This document shows positions 47,806-57,483 of a stretch of 64,000 nucleotides of DNA, one piece after another. The notes below the pieces were generated by a model. It saw nothing but the letters and a program-made list of their open reading frames with translations. It was not told where the DNA came from and did not search any database. The stretch spans positions 1-64,000 of the forward strand of contig NZ_JAKGBW010000005.1 in assembly GCF_021556485.1 (NCBI RefSeq), given 5' to 3'. This stretch comes from Oceanobacillus alkalisoli (GTDB lineage: Bacteria > Bacillota > Bacilli > Bacillales > Amphibacillaceae). Within the stretch, counting starts at the first letter, position 1; the number at the start of each line of letters is the position of its first letter. The translations under genes and the position numbers were made by a program.

Positions 47806-47854
47806 GCAAATAATTTTAGATTGGATTTAGTATGAGTTGTGAAGAGCTCTCACT

Positions 47855-48343
47855 TTATCTATTATCCACTTTCTCTGGATACATATCATGCTTAAACATT
47901 CGTTCTCTTGCCATTTCCTCATATATCGTATTCGGTTTACCATAATTGCAATACGGATCAATGGAAATCCCGCCGCGTGGAGTGAATTTCGCCCAGACTT
48001 CGATATACTTCGGATCTAATAAATTAATCAAGTCTTTCATGATTATATTTGCACAGTCTTCATGGAAGCCGGGCTGGTTTCTGAAACTGACCATATACAG
48101 TTTCAGCGATTTGCTTTCCACCATTTTCACATCAGGCATATACGAGAGGTAAATCGTCGCATAATCCGGCTGCCCCGTCATTGGACAAAGGCTCGTAAAT
48201 TCAGGGATATTGAATTTAACGAAATAATCATTTTCTCGATGCTGATTTTCAAATGTTTCTAAAATGTCGGGATTGTATTTGTAATTGTATTCTGTATTTT
48301 GATTTCCTAGTAATGTTAAATCGTTTGTGTCGCTTTTTTGCAT
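47855..48343 (-). CDS. queF: NADPH-dependent preQ0 reductase
   Basis: 162 residues, unimodular QueF. Nucleophilic Cys in [14 protein letters not shown], QueF motif ESKSLKLY, and His-Glu in FHEDCAN. It reduces preQ0 to preQ1 in queuosine synthesis. Its start lies inside the end of the preceding gene (28-base overlap), so it is the last gene of a coupled queC-yhhQ-queF operon. Confidence 0.92.
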   Translation of the reverse strand: MQKSDTNDLTLLGNQNTEYNYKYNPDILETFENQHRENDYFVKFNIPEFTSLCPMTGQPDYATIYLSYMPDVKMVESKSLKLYMVSFRNQPGFHEDCANIIMKDLINLLDPKYIEVWAKFTPRGGISIDPYCNYGKPNTIYEEMARERMFKHDMYPEKVDNR

Positions 48344-48912
48344 GTTTCATCCTCCTCTAATTTCCTATCAGTAATATTCGGTTCATACAGATCCATTTTA
48401 ATAACAACTTTCCTGATTCCGCCAGCAACTACTAATTGCATCACAACCTTGGCAATCCATTGACCTAATATGGCATAGGGCACTAGACTCCATGGAACGA
48501 ATTCTAATCCTAGCGGTCCTATTCCAATAATGACGAAGATTGCTGAATCCAAAAATCCTGCCACAATTCCTGAATACATGACTCTTTTTACAAAGGGAAA
48601 TTTAAAACGAGTATAAATCTCTGTGTCAGCTGTCTCAGAAATAATGAAACTTAATGTACTTGCAAAAACGATCCATAACGGATCTCCCAGTAAATAACTT
48701 GAAAGAGCTGAGAGTAGCAGGGCTAGCCCAATGAGCAGATAAGTCCGTAATCTGCCGAATCTATTTTGCACCATATCTCTCATGACAAGGGTTAATCCGA
48801 TCAGCAAGGTACCATACGGGATGATGAGTGGGCCTAGTTCCAAGGGAGCGAATCTTGCAGTAATGACATTTGCTAGAATGATAGATAATAAGTAGATAGC
48901 TATTCGAATCAT
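48316..48912 (-). CDS. yhhQ: Queuosine-precursor transporter, VUT/YhhQ family
   Basis: 198 residues, six hydrophobic segments, with VUT-family motifs ([20 protein letters not shown] and [13 protein letters not shown]). YhhQ proteins import 7-deazapurine queuosine precursors. It overlaps queC by 4 bases and queF by 28, which ties it to queuosine metabolism. Salvage is consistent with the lack of queD and queE in this operon. Confidence 0.85.
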   Translation of the reverse strand: MIRIAIYLLSIILANVITARFAPLELGPLIIPYGTLLIGLTLVMRDMVQNRFGRLRTYLLIGLALLLSALSSYLLGDPLWIVFASTLSFIISETADTEIYTRFKFPFVKRVMYSGIVAGFLDSAIFVIIGIGPLGLEFVPWSLVPYAILGQWIAKVVMQLVVAGGIRKVVIKMDLYEPNITDRKLEEDETCKKATQTI

Positions 48913-49553
48913 ATTACAGACCGCCCTTGTAGATAGGTTTCTAACCCATCATTTCTTAGTTTACAAGCAGGGCAATTCCTACAACCATCCCCTATTATCC
49001 CGTTATAGCATGTCAACGTGTTTTCCCTAATATACGCTAGACGATCCATCCGATCCGCCATTTCCCAAACCTCTGATTTATCTTTCCACATGAGAGGGGT
49101 GATTACGTTAAAAGGAAAATCCATTGCGAGATTTAACGTCGTGTTGAGTGATTTTATAAAATCATTTCGACAATCCGGGTATCCGCTGGACTCTGTTTCA
49201 CTGACTCCGGTGATAATATTTTTAATGCCCATTGATTTTGCATAAACCGCAGCAAATGAAAGGAAGATATGATTTCTTCCTTCTACATATGTATTTGGTA
49301 TAGTTCCTTCCTCTATTTCCATTTCTTTTCTCGTTAAGGCATTTTCCGTTAATTGATTCAGAAGATCCATCTGAATAATTTTCTGATTGACACCGAGATC
49401 TTTTGCTATATTCCTCGCGCATTCGACCTCCGATTCATGTCTTTGCCCATACAAAAAAGTGACGGTCTCTACTTGATCAAATTCTTCCAATGCCCATAAC
49501 AAGCATGTGGTCGAATCCTGTCCGCCACTAAATACAACCATTGCCTTTTCCAT
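48909..49553 (-). CDS. queC: 7-cyano-7-deazaguanine (preQ0) synthase
   Basis: 214 residues. PP-loop FSGGQDSTT at the N-terminus and the zinc-binding cysteines [18 protein letters not shown] at the end. It converts 7-carboxy-7-deazaguanine to preQ0 with ATP and ammonia. The start is placed at 49553, 8 bases after GGAGG; an in-frame ATG at 49568 lies in the riboswitch tail. Expression is probably controlled by the preQ1 riboswitch upstream. Confidence 0.92.
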   Translation of the reverse strand: MEKAMVVFSGGQDSTTCLLWALEEFDQVETVTFLYGQRHESEVECARNIAKDLGVNQKIIQMDLLNQLTENALTRKEMEIEEGTIPNTYVEGRNHIFLSFAAVYAKSMGIKNIITGVSETESSGYPDCRNDFIKSLNTTLNLAMDFPFNVITPLMWKDKSEVWEMADRMDRLAYIRENTLTCYNGIIGDGCRNCPACKLRNDGLETYLQGRSVI

Positions 49554-49562
49554 TGTACATTC

Positions 49563-49606
49563 CTCCATAGTTTTTATTTAAGAGGGGATGGTTTCGAACC
49601 CTCTAT
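49563..49606 (-). ncRNA. preQ1-I riboswitch
   Basis: On the minus strand AGAGGG (49604-49599) pairs with CCCTCT (49586-49581), with a short loop, and is followed by the A-rich tail TAAATAAAAACTA and then GGAGGA. This is the class I preQ1 aptamer layout (AGAGGTTC...CCCTCTATAAAAAACTAA). The A-rich tail docks into the loop on preQ1 binding and hides the adjacent ribosome site, so it likely represses queC translation. Confidence 0.8.
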
Positions 49607-49761
49607 GAGTAGTCAGAACGAGATACCTGTATTGTTGGGGTTGCTTGTTCTAACTGTATCCTGTATAGGATGTCTTTTGAAATAACCAAATTTATATACT
49701 TACAATTATAAGGAAGGGGAAGTGTGAAAGCAACAGTAATAAATGATTCGTTTCTTTCGTT

Positions 49762-49879
49762 AATGAATTTCATAATACGTATTTAATGCATCACCATCAC
49801 CATATGTTGAGTTGGTTCGCTCCCAACTACATATGGTGATGGAAAAGCCTAGCCGACTTTGGTAATTATGAAATTCATT
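49762..49879 (+). repeat. Copy 5 of the two-tier palindromic element (118 bp)
   Basis: Same orientation as copies 2 and 4. Three bases are missing from the left inner arm (CCATATG-TTGAG) and five are added on the right side (AAAAGCCTAGCCG). Outer arms perfect. Lies in the divergent space between queC and the puuD-like pseudogene. Confidence 0.88.
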
Positions 49880-49997
49880 CTAGTGTTAATCCTAGTTCCT
49901 TTAGCCATTTGAATTCTAAAAACAATAGTCATTCGCTTTCAAAAAAGTCTCGATTTCATACTAGATCAGAATCGCAAATATAGGGAGCGATCATCAA

Positions 49998-50399
49998 ATG
50001 AAAAAACCATTAATCGGTGTTCTACCTTTATATGACGACAAAAAAGAAAGCTATTGGATGCTTCCATGATATATGAAAGGGATTGAAGATTCCGGTGGGA
50101 TTCCAGTCATGTTGCCATTAACCACGGACGAACCAGTCATTCACAGGTTAGCGGATAACAGTTCATTATTTCAAATCCTAGAAGCAGATACTTTTAAGTT
50201 AAACAGTTATCATCATCAAGGAATCAAAAAGTTATCGGAGGAGTTAGAACCTGTAGCCACAGCTGCTGATGGATTGATCGAAACTGTTGTCATGCCTGGC
50301 AAAGCATTTATATTGGCGGTTCAATGGCACCCGGAATTCAGTTATAAACATGATGCCTATAATAGCAAATTATTTTCAGCCTTTATCGATGCATGTTAA
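49998..50399 (+). pseudogene. Gamma-glutamyl-GABA hydrolase (peptidase C26) remnant
   Basis: From ATG (AGGGAGCGATC upstream): MKKPLIGVLPLYDD...YWMLP, then TGA (50067-50069) where Gly is expected, then YMKGIEDSGGIPVMLPLTTD. After an internal deletion the C-terminal third follows (FKLNSYHHQGIKKL...FILAVQWHPEF). The segment with the catalytic Cys is absent; the His/Glu of QWHPE remain. Inactive. Confidence 0.85.
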
Positions 50400-50451
50400 T
50401 TTACATTACGAGAAAGGAAGAAGGCTCTCCAATTCTATAAAAGATTATAAA

Positions 50452-50495
50452 GGGCGGCACAATAGCTATTTACATACTAATTTCCTAGCCGCCCA
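50452..50495. terminator. Hairpin between the C26 remnant and rbsR
   Basis: GGGCGGC (about 50452-50458) pairs with GCCGCCC (about 50488-50494). No T-run; a possible barrier to read-through. Confidence 0.4.
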
Positions 50496-50517
50496 TTTAT
50501 CCTCCCCCATAAAACAC

Positions 50518-50565
50518 TCGACAAAATAAAACATTGATGCTAAGATAAATGTGTAACCGGTTCCA
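50518..50565 (+). promoter_or_regulatory. rbs promoter and LacI-type operator
   Basis: TCGACA (50518-50523), a 17-base spacer and TAAGAT (50541-50546) form a plausible promoter. TGTAACCGGTTCCA (50552-50565) is a near palindrome of the LacI/RbsR or cre type overlapping the start of transcription, fitting autorepression by RbsR. Confidence 0.6.
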
Positions 50566-50583
50566 GATAAAGGTGGAGATGCT

Positions 50584-51567
50584 ATGGCAGTGACAATCCG
50601 AGATGTGGCGAAAGCGGCTGGAGTTTCAGCTGCGACCGTATCACGAGTGATAAATAATAGTGGATACGCGCATGAAGATACGAGAAAAGCCGTATTGGAT
50701 GCGATTCAAAAATTAAATTATAAACCGAATGAAGTGGCTCGTTCCTTATATACACAAAGGTCAAAGTTAATCGGCTTAATCCTTCCCGATATTACGAACC
50801 CATTTTTCCCCGCGTTAGCTAGAGGAGTGGAAGATTGGCTTCGGGAAGAAGGCTACCGCTTGATTATTGGGAATAGTGATGAGCAGCTTGAACAGGAAAT
50901 GGATTATCTCGATACATTTATCCAGCATAATGTGGTTGGTATTATTGCTTCCATTAATGAAGCGCATAGTGACATGCTCAAAGACTTGAAGATACCAGTT
51001 GTGATGCTTGACCGAACGATAGAAAGTTTGCCTGCTGTTTATGCTGATCAGTTAGAGGGTGGTAAGCTAGCTGCGGAGAAGATTTTAGAACTAGGAAGTA
51101 AGGAAGTGACTGTTATAAGAGGCCCTGTTGAAGTGAGACCGGTTTATCAGCGGTTTGTATCTTCTTTTCAGCTGTTAAAACAAGCAGGAATCAAGATCAA
51201 TGTGTTGGACTCCGAGCTTACTTTTGAAGGAGCAAGTGAATCGGTGAAAACATTGTTCGATAAATATCCGAATACAGATGGAATTCTAGCATGTAATGAT
51301 ATCGTTGCGGTTGCAGTGATGAATGAGGCAGAGCGCAAGGGCCGAAGTGTTCCAGAAGATGTTCAAATTATCGGGTTTGATGATATTTCGATTAGTGAAC
51401 TCGTCAATCCAGGATTATCAACGATTCGCCAGCCTGCTTATGAAATGGGTGCAAGAGCTGCAGAAATACTTATTAAAAAAGTAAATCAAGAAGTTTTAAC
51501 TGATATTCACCATAAGTTACCTGTACAATTTATCGAAAGAGGATCAACAAGAAAGGTAGGAGATTAA
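50584..51567 (+). CDS. rbsR: LacI-family ribose operon repressor
   Basis: 327 residues. LacI helix-turn-helix at the start (TIRDVAKAAGVSAATVSRVI) with hinge KPNEVARSL, then a periplasmic-binding-like effector domain (GLILPDITNPFFPALARGVE, ACNDIVAVAVMNE, STIRQPAYEMG). First gene of rbsRKD. AGGTGGAG precedes the ATG. In this family ribose or a phosphorylated derivative releases the operator. Confidence 0.85.
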   Translation: MAVTIRDVAKAAGVSAATVSRVINNSGYAHEDTRKAVLDAIQKLNYKPNEVARSLYTQRSKLIGLILPDITNPFFPALARGVEDWLREEGYRLIIGNSDEQLEQEMDYLDTFIQHNVVGIIASINEAHSDMLKDLKIPVVMLDRTIESLPAVYADQLEGGKLAAEKILELGSKEVTVIRGPVEVRPVYQRFVSSFQLLKQAGIKINVLDSELTFEGASESVKTLFDKYPNTDGILACNDIVAVAVMNEAERKGRSVPEDVQIIGFDDISISELVNPGLSTIRQPAYEMGARAAEILIKKVNQEVLTDIHHKLPVQFIERGSTRKVGD

Positions 51568-51568
51568 T

Positions 51569-52447
51569 ATGGTTCATATTGTTGTTGTAGGAAGTACTTC
51601 AATGGATTTAGTTGTGACCGCTAACAAAAGACCAGGAGCAGGAGAAACGATACTTGGAGAATCGTTTTACACGGTACCGGGAGGGAAGGGGGCGAATCAA
51701 GCGGTAGCCGCAGCACGCCTTGGTGCTGAAGTATCTATGGTTGGATGCGTTGGCGGGGATGCTTTTGGTGAGAAGATTGTCCATAATTTAAAAGAAAATG
51801 GTGTTTCTGTAACGAATGTGGAACCCGTTCCACATTTAAGTTCCGGGACGGCTCATATTACGCTCGCAGAAGGCGATAATAGCATTATTTTTGTAAAAGG
51901 TGCCAATGATGAGGTTACTCCTGCGTATGTTGAAAAAGCGAGTTCTACTCTGATGGATGCGGATATCATTATGGTTCAGCAAGAAATTCCAGCTGAGACC
52001 GTGGAATATATTGCAGATTTTTGCAAGAAGCATCATAAAAAATGGTTATTGAATCCAGCGCCGGCACGTGAAGTAAGTGAGAAGACCATTGAATCTGCAA
52101 CGTTTCTGACACCGAATGAACATGAGTTTGCCGTCATGTTTGGTGAGGAGTTGCGTTCCGAGGTCCTTGCCCGTTATCCAAATAAGCTCTTGATCACAGA
52201 AGGAGAAAATGGAGTCCGCTATTTCAATGGTATACGTGAAGAGGTGGTTCCTTCTTATGTTGTGGAGCCGGTAGATACTACAGGGGCGGGGGATACATTC
52301 AATGGGGCTTTTGCAGTTGCGATTGCAGAAGGGAAAGCGATCAATGAAGCAATACGTTTTGCGAACCTTGCAGCATCTATATCGATTACAAAGTTTGGAG
52401 CTCAAGGTGGAATGCCGATGCGTGAAGAAGTGGTAGGAAAATTATAA
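51569..52447 (+). CDS. rbsK: Ribokinase
   Basis: 292 residues of the PfkB family: [29 protein letters not shown], and the catalytic [16 protein letters not shown] near the end. It phosphorylates ribose to ribose-5-phosphate. Starts two bases after rbsR with AAAGGTAGGAG before it. Intact, though the ribose importer genes behind it are deleted. Confidence 0.9.
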   Translation: MVHIVVVGSTSMDLVVTANKRPGAGETILGESFYTVPGGKGANQAVAAARLGAEVSMVGCVGGDAFGEKIVHNLKENGVSVTNVEPVPHLSSGTAHITLAEGDNSIIFVKGANDEVTPAYVEKASSTLMDADIIMVQQEIPAETVEYIADFCKKHHKKWLLNPAPAREVSEKTIESATFLTPNEHEFAVMFGEELRSEVLARYPNKLLITEGENGVRYFNGIREEVVPSYVVEPVDTTGAGDTFNGAFAVAIAEGKAINEAIRFANLAASISITKFGAQGGMPMREEVVGKL

Positions 52448-52449
52448 AG

Positions 52450-52842
52450 ATGAAAAAACATGGAATATTGAATAGTCATATAGCAAAAGTGTTAGCAGAT
52501 CTCGGTCATACCGATACGATTGTAATCGCCGATGCAGGCTTGCCTGTTCCTAATGGGGTATTAAAAATAGATGTCGCACTGACGCCTGGTACCCCTTCTT
52601 TTCAGGAAGTGGTAAAAGTAGTTGCGGCTGATATGGTAATTGAAAAGATGTACCTCGCGTCCGAAATGAAAGAAATAAATCCAGGACAATATGAATTTAT
52701 GAAACAGTTTCAGGAGATAGATGCGGAATTTGTGGAACATGAACGGTTAAAACAAATGACAGCGAATGCAAAAGTAGTAATTCGAACGGGAGAAACGACG
52801 GCCTACTCGAATTGTATTTTTCAAGCAGGTGTCTTTTTCTAA
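52450..52842 (+). CDS. rbsD: D-ribose pyranase
   Basis: 130 residues, the normal size. [32 protein letters not shown] with its His and Asp, and the C-terminal [20 protein letters not shown] are diagnostic. It converts beta-pyranose ribose for the kinase. It starts two bases after rbsK. Confidence 0.92.
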   Translation: MKKHGILNSHIAKVLADLGHTDTIVIADAGLPVPNGVLKIDVALTPGTPSFQEVVKVVAADMVIEKMYLASEMKEINPGQYEFMKQFQEIDAEFVEHERLKQMTANAKVVIRTGETTAYSNCIFQAGVFF

Positions 52843-52860
52843 AGAGAGAGGTGACGTTAC

Positions 52861-53223
52861 ATGCATATTTTGATGGAAAATATTCATAAAGCATTTGGTG
52901 CCAATAAGGTGCTCCGAGGAGTAGATTTTGAACTGAAACCAGGTGAAATTCATGCACTAATGGGTGAAAATGGTGCCCATAACGATAAGATGGCGCTAGG
53001 TGCTTTGGAAGCGATTAAAGCAGCTGGAAGAGATATCGTTATTATTGGCTTTGATGGAGTGGAAGATGCGATTGTTTCTGTTGAGGCTGGAGAATTGACT
53101 GCAACGGTTGCTCAGCAGTCGGATATGATGGGACAAGAAGCAATTGCTGCAACGGAAAGTGTACTCGCTGGCGAAGAATTGGAAGAAATCATTAAAGTTC
53201 CATTGGAGTTGAAGAAGAAGTAG
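52861..53223 (+). pseudogene. rbsA'-'rbsB in-frame deletion fusion
   Basis: 120 residues. The first 39 (MHILMENIHKAFGANKVLRG... to MGENGA) are the start of the ribose ATPase RbsA, stopping inside Walker A before GKST. From residue 40 (HNDKMALGALEAIKAAG to the end) it is the C-terminal part of the ribose-binding protein RbsB (family pattern QNDEMALGA...IIGFDG). A deletion of roughly 3 kb removed most of rbsA, all of rbsC and the start of rbsB, and kept the frame. The product has no complete domain. Regular ribosome site upstream, so it is probably still translated. Confidence 0.9.
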
Positions 53224-53261
53224 AGAGAGGGAAGTATCCCAATGCTCATTCTCTCATCTAT

Positions 53262-53326
53262 AAAAACTACCTAATTGAATGAATTTCATTAAATTAGAGG
53301 ATAACTCAATAATTAGGTAGTTTTTT
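53262..53326. terminator. Bidirectional terminator between the rbs genes and the acyl-CoA dehydrogenase
   Basis: AAAAACTACCTAATT (53262-53276) pairs with AATTAGGTAGTTTTT (53311-53325); long loop. Confidence 0.85.
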
Positions 53327-53356
53327 ATGTGGTTTTTACTTAATGCGATATCCCGC

Positions 53357-54496
53357 CTAAACCAAATTAGCCAAATTCATAATCGTCATATCATCCATAG
53401 GCGGATTATGAAGCCCTGCACGAACATCCCGGTAATAACGTTGCAATGGATTTTTCTCAGACAGACTCCGGGCACCGACAATCCGCATCGCTAGATCCAC
53501 GACATGAAGTGCTTTATTGACAACCGATAATTTAACAGCACCAAGCTCTGGTCCCATTGTTTGCCGTATGCTTTCATCTGACTCATCCCATTTTCTAGCT
53601 ACAGAGAAAAGGAAGTGTTTGGATTCTAATATCGCTAACTCCATTTCTCCCATCTTTTGTTTGACGTTTGGCAAGTCAGAGATGGTTCCGGTTATGCTGT
53701 TAGGTGAATAGTTTCTAGCAAAATGATTGGCATAATCCTGAGCAGCACGAGCGATACCGAGATAACAAGCTGGGATATGGAGCAGCCAACCTGTTGCCTT
53801 TCTTTTTCCCCCTGTGAGTTTTTCCACGAGATCATCTTTTTCTACATGTACATTTTCTAAGACAAGGTCATGACTTCCTGTCGCTCTCATTGCAATGGAA
53901 TCCCAGGTTTCATCAATACTTACCCCTGTATTTTCACGTTGAACTAAAAAGTTACCTATATCATCTGTTCCATCGATGGATGCACTCACTACAAAATAAT
54001 CGAGGACGGGAGCGAGTGTTGTAAATGTTTTTCTACCATTAATGACCCAGCCTTGTTGCGTTTCTTTTGCATAGGTTTCCGGTTTGCCACCGCGTGTCGG
54101 ACTGCCAGTAGCCGGTTCGGATGCTGCGTTGTTCAGCAAGGAACCAGTTGCAACCACGTCTTTTGCTACACTAGCAAACTTATTCTCATCCCAAATATTA
54201 TTCTCACCAAGATGTTTCATAATTCCCATATGCCAGCCGATGGAAAGGGCAGTTGACCCGTCTGCTTTACCGATAATCGCTTGCAGATAAAGCATTTCAC
54301 TGAGAGAAATCCCGCTGCCTCCATATTTTTTAGGCAATGTAAGAGCTGGATAACCAATATTTTTTAACTCATCGAAGTTTTCATGAGGAAAAGTGCTGTC
54401 CCTATCATGCTGTGCAGCCCGATCTGTAAAAGGAGCAACTGTTTTCCTAAGTAAATCAGCGCGTTTTTCCATCGTCTGAAGTTCTGTGATTTTCAT
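53357..54496 (-). CDS. Acyl-CoA dehydrogenase-family flavoprotein
   Basis: 379 residues with the three-part acyl-CoA dehydrogenase fold: N-terminal helices (YPALTLPKKYGGSGISLSEM), middle beta domain (NNAASEPATGSPTRGGKPET, WVINGRKTFTT) and C-terminal helices ending LQRYYRDVRAGLHNPPMDD. It resembles Bacillus YdbM and the SfnB/DszC-type flavin enzymes. The usual C-terminal catalytic Glu position is not evident, so a monooxygenase or sulfur-compound role is as likely as fatty-acid oxidation. No beta-oxidation genes lie nearby. Confidence 0.75.
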   Translation of the reverse strand: MKITELQTMEKRADLLRKTVAPFTDRAAQHDRDSTFPHENFDELKNIGYPALTLPKKYGGSGISLSEMLYLQAIIGKADGSTALSIGWHMGIMKHLGENNIWDENKFASVAKDVVATGSLLNNAASEPATGSPTRGGKPETYAKETQQGWVINGRKTFTTLAPVLDYFVVSASIDGTDDIGNFLVQRENTGVSIDETWDSIAMRATGSHDLVLENVHVEKDDLVEKLTGGKRKATGWLLHIPACYLGIARAAQDYANHFARNYSPNSITGTISDLPNVKQKMGEMELAILESKHFLFSVARKWDESDESIRQTMGPELGAVKLSVVNKALHVVDLAMRIVGARSLSEKNPLQRYYRDVRAGLHNPPMDDMTIMNLANLV

Positions 54497-55050
54497 ATGT
54501 ATCCCTCCGTTAAATTGTGTTTCTTGCCATACGTTAAATTCTTATTGATTTAGTAGGTTTTATATGTTCATTATGTCATTGGAGGAAAGGAAATTCAATT
54601 AATAAAACGGATGGGACAGCGACCTGTCTGCACAAGAACCAGTTCCTCGTCTCATGCTTGTATAACCAAAAGCAAAATTTCCTTGGAATTAGGAATTATG
54701 CTGTTATAGAGGTACCTGAAAATTATTGTGTTAGTTGAAGTAGATGAAGAGCAGGAAAGCAGTGTTTATGGAACATTCCTATCCCATGATACAGAAAATA
54801 AGGGGATGTATCCTGAACGTGTCGTGAATCGGAGCAGGCGTGCAGACCATCGTTAAGCAATTCTTAGAAACAGGGAAGTGCCAGGAGTAGTACTTCTCTG
54901 TTTTTTTTAGATTCATTCATGCCATACATTTCCTCATGTATAGGTAATCTTGATACAAAAATAACCGGTCCAGTTTACTCCATATACTTGTTTAATAAGT
55001 AATCAGGTCGGGAAGAAGTCAAATGATTATAAAAATAGGTTTGCTAAAGG
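54497..55050. other. Mostly noncoding stretch before the catalase
   Basis: One frame from a CTG near 54717 to TAA at about 54856 encodes KIIVLVEVDEEQESSVYGTF and 25 more residues without recognised family; it may be a remnant. A terminator follows at 54869-54908 (AACAGGGAAGT paired with ACTTCTCTGTT, then T8). The catalase promoter is at 54990-55015. Confidence 0.45.
54990..55015 (+). promoter_or_regulatory. Sigma-B-like promoter of the catalase
   Basis: GTTTAA, 14 bases, GGGAAG: nearly perfect general-stress promoter, as known for katE in Bacillus subtilis. Confidence 0.7.
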
Positions 55051-55062
55051 ATGTGTACGACG

Positions 55063-57132
55063 ATGGATAATAAAAAAAACGACAGATACCAACAAAAATC
55101 AACAGATGAAAAAGATGCACAGCTGGGGCAAGAACGGAAGAGAAATACGGGTGAAGACCGAAAATTGACAGACGATAATGGTGTGAAAGTATCTAACTCT
55201 GAAACTTCTTTGAGGGCAGGCAGACGCGGTCCGTTGTTATATGATGATTTTCATTTTTATAGAAAACAAACCCATTTCAACCGGGAGCGCATTCCTGAAA
55301 AAGTGGTGCATGCTCGCGGATTTGGAGTGTATGGAGAATTTGAAACGTATAAGTCATTAAAACATCTGACGAAAGCTCACTTTTTGCAGGAAGCAGGACA
55401 GAAAACTCCAGTATTTACCCGTTTTTCAACGTTCCAAGGAAGCAAAGGTTCAAAGGATACAGCGGTAGATATCCGTGGCTTTGCGGTTAAGTTTTATACA
55501 GAAGAAGGAAATTATGACTCGTTATCCCTGCAATTCCCTGTATTTATTGTGTCGGACGCCATGAAATTTATGGATGTCGTCCATGCTGCGAAACCAAATC
55601 CTGCAACCGACGTTCCGCAAGCAACAACTGCACACGATAATTTCTGGGATTATGTTGCTAATAACCAGGAATCCGCCCATATGATCATGTGGTTGATGTC
55701 TATGCGCGGTCGTCCAAGAAGCTGGCGGATGATGGCGGGCTGGCCAATTAATACCTTCCGTTTTGTTAATGAACAAGGAAAATCAACCTTTGTCCGCTTT
55801 AAGTGGCAGCCGAAACTCGGTGTTCATTCGCTGCTCTTAGATGAAGCAAATCTGATCGGCGGGGTCGACCCAGACTTTCACCGGAACGATATGATTGAAG
55901 CGATCACAAAAGGGATTTATCCCGAATATGAGCTAGGTGTGCAGTTGATTGAGGAAGAAGACGAGTTCAACTATGACTTTGACATCTTAGATGATACAAA
56001 GTTTTGGCCAGAAGAAGTCGTACCAGTTCAAACTATTGGTAAAATGACGTTAAACCGACTCGTTGATAATTTCTTTGCAGAGGAAGAACAAGCTGCATTT
56101 GACCCTAGTAGCCTTGTTCCTGGTATTGATGTTACGAATGATCCGGTTCTCCAGGGCAGAGCTTTTGCTTATCGGGATACCGAACTCTACCGCCAGAATA
56201 CAGCAAACATTAACGATATACCTGTAAACAGACCGATCAATCAAAGAAATGACAACCTGAGAAACGGCTATCAGAAACATCCGATTGATGTAGATTCTGT
56301 TCATTATCATAAAAATTCACTTGCAGAAAATACACCGAAAGAGGCGAGTGAAGAGGAAGGAGGCTATGCCAACTATCCTGAAAAAGTGGAAGGACAGAAA
56401 ACAAGAGAAGTTCCAAGCGATTCCTTCGAAGATTACTTTTCACAGCCGAGAATGTTCTGGAACAGTTTAACGTCTGTCGAGAAGAAGGATTTGCTTGAGA
56501 CGCTAACATTCCACTTGCAAAAGGTGAAATCGGAGTCCGTCCGGGAGCAAAATGTGAACATGTGGGTGAATGTAGATAAGGAATTGGCGACAAAACTTGC
56601 GGATAACCTTGGTGTCGCGCATCCGACAGGAACCCATGTTTCTGTAACAGACCGTTCCGAAGCGATCAGCCTAGCAAATTCACCGCAGTCTGCCTCTACG
56701 AAAAAACTTGCTGTACTGATTGGTGATGAATTTAATGAGGAAGAAGTGGAACGGACATTAAGCTATCTCAAGCAGCAAGGTGTGTTTGTCCATGTTATCA
56801 GTGATCAGCTTGGCGAAGTAAAAGGATCAAATGGATCGGTGCTTCAGGTAACCGACACATTCCTGACCACCCATCCAACTCTCTTTGACAGTCTGTATGT
56901 TGTCGGTGGAACAAGCAATGAACAGCAGAAGTTCGATGATCAAATTATAGAGTTTGTAAATAATCAGTATAAATACTTTAAGCCGATTGGAGTAGCTACT
57001 ACGGGAGAGAAATATGTAGCAGCTTCGAGTCAAGATTCTGTACCCGGTGTTGTATTTGCTGAAGAGAGCAATAACTTTGCGGAAGGTTTTGCTGATGCGG
57101 TTGCACAGGCGCGTTTCTGGGAGAGGAAATAA
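55063..57132 (+). CDS. katE: Large-subunit (clade II) catalase
   Basis: 689 residues from the ATG at 55063 (AAAGG at 55046-55050); the ATG at 55051 touches the ribosome site and is less likely. Catalase core: RGPLLYDDFHFYRKQTHFN, catalytic His in VVHARGFGVYG, FPVFIVSDAMKF with the Ser-Asp loop, and heme-binding Tyr in GRAFAYRDTELYRQ. The C-terminal 150 residues (KKLAVLIGDEFNEEEVERTL onward) are the flavodoxin-like domain seen in HPII/KatE. It degrades hydrogen peroxide in the cytoplasm. Confidence 0.88.
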   Translation: MDNKKNDRYQQKSTDEKDAQLGQERKRNTGEDRKLTDDNGVKVSNSETSLRAGRRGPLLYDDFHFYRKQTHFNRERIPEKVVHARGFGVYGEFETYKSLKHLTKAHFLQEAGQKTPVFTRFSTFQGSKGSKDTAVDIRGFAVKFYTEEGNYDSLSLQFPVFIVSDAMKFMDVVHAAKPNPATDVPQATTAHDNFWDYVANNQESAHMIMWLMSMRGRPRSWRMMAGWPINTFRFVNEQGKSTFVRFKWQPKLGVHSLLLDEANLIGGVDPDFHRNDMIEAITKGIYPEYELGVQLIEEEDEFNYDFDILDDTKFWPEEVVPVQTIGKMTLNRLVDNFFAEEEQAAFDPSSLVPGIDVTNDPVLQGRAFAYRDTELYRQNTANINDIPVNRPINQRNDNLRNGYQKHPIDVDSVHYHKNSLAENTPKEASEEEGGYANYPEKVEGQKTREVPSDSFEDYFSQPRMFWNSLTSVEKKDLLETLTFHLQKVKSESVREQNVNMWVNVDKELATKLADNLGVAHPTGTHVSVTDRSEAISLANSPQSASTKKLAVLIGDEFNEEEVERTLSYLKQQGVFVHVISDQLGEVKGSNGSVLQVTDTFLTTHPTLFDSLYVVGGTSNEQQKFDDQIIEFVNNQYKYFKPIGVATTGEKYVAASSQDSVPGVVFAEESNNFAEGFADAVAQARFWERK

Positions 57133-57158
57133 GCGGTTAAGAAAATATTAAATTTAGG

Positions 57159-57222
57159 AAGTTGCTCTGGTACGCAGTCCTGCCATCTTGCAGGAACAAA
57201 CGTAGACAGAGCAACTTTTTTA
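57159..57222 (+). terminator. Terminator after the catalase
   Basis: AAGTTGCTCTG (57159-57169) pairs with CAGAGCAACTT (57207-57217), enclosing TCCTGC/GCAGGA, followed by T5. Bases 57223-57483 show no gene. Confidence 0.85.
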
Positions 57223-57483
57223 AAATGAGAAGGTCGGGGATAATCAGTCCGTAAATCCCTGATTCTGTTCAACTAATATTCAGTGTGGGAGGTAAGGACC
57301 CCCCCACTGAACAAGTAATTTCCTGAAACCACCCCTATCGTCCCCCAGCCTAAGAACCGCAAAATCCACAACTAGTAATTTCCTCCTAAAAAAATTTATA
57401 CTCTTTTTACTAGTCTGTAACCGGAAATCAATATCCGTTTGTTAACCTCAAGTTGCAGTCAAAATTGGAGAGGAGAGGTTCAT

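Noticed and set aside
53275-53300. GAATGAATTTCATT, resembling the outer arm of the 116-bp element
   Set aside because: It is only a short palindrome inside the loop of a terminator; the inner arms and conserved side segments are absent, so it is not counted as a sixth copy.
57390-57460. PhoP boxes upstream of phoA
   Set aside because: Only scattered TTTATA/TTTTAC and TGTAAC hexamers without regular 11-base phasing; not strong enough to report as a site.
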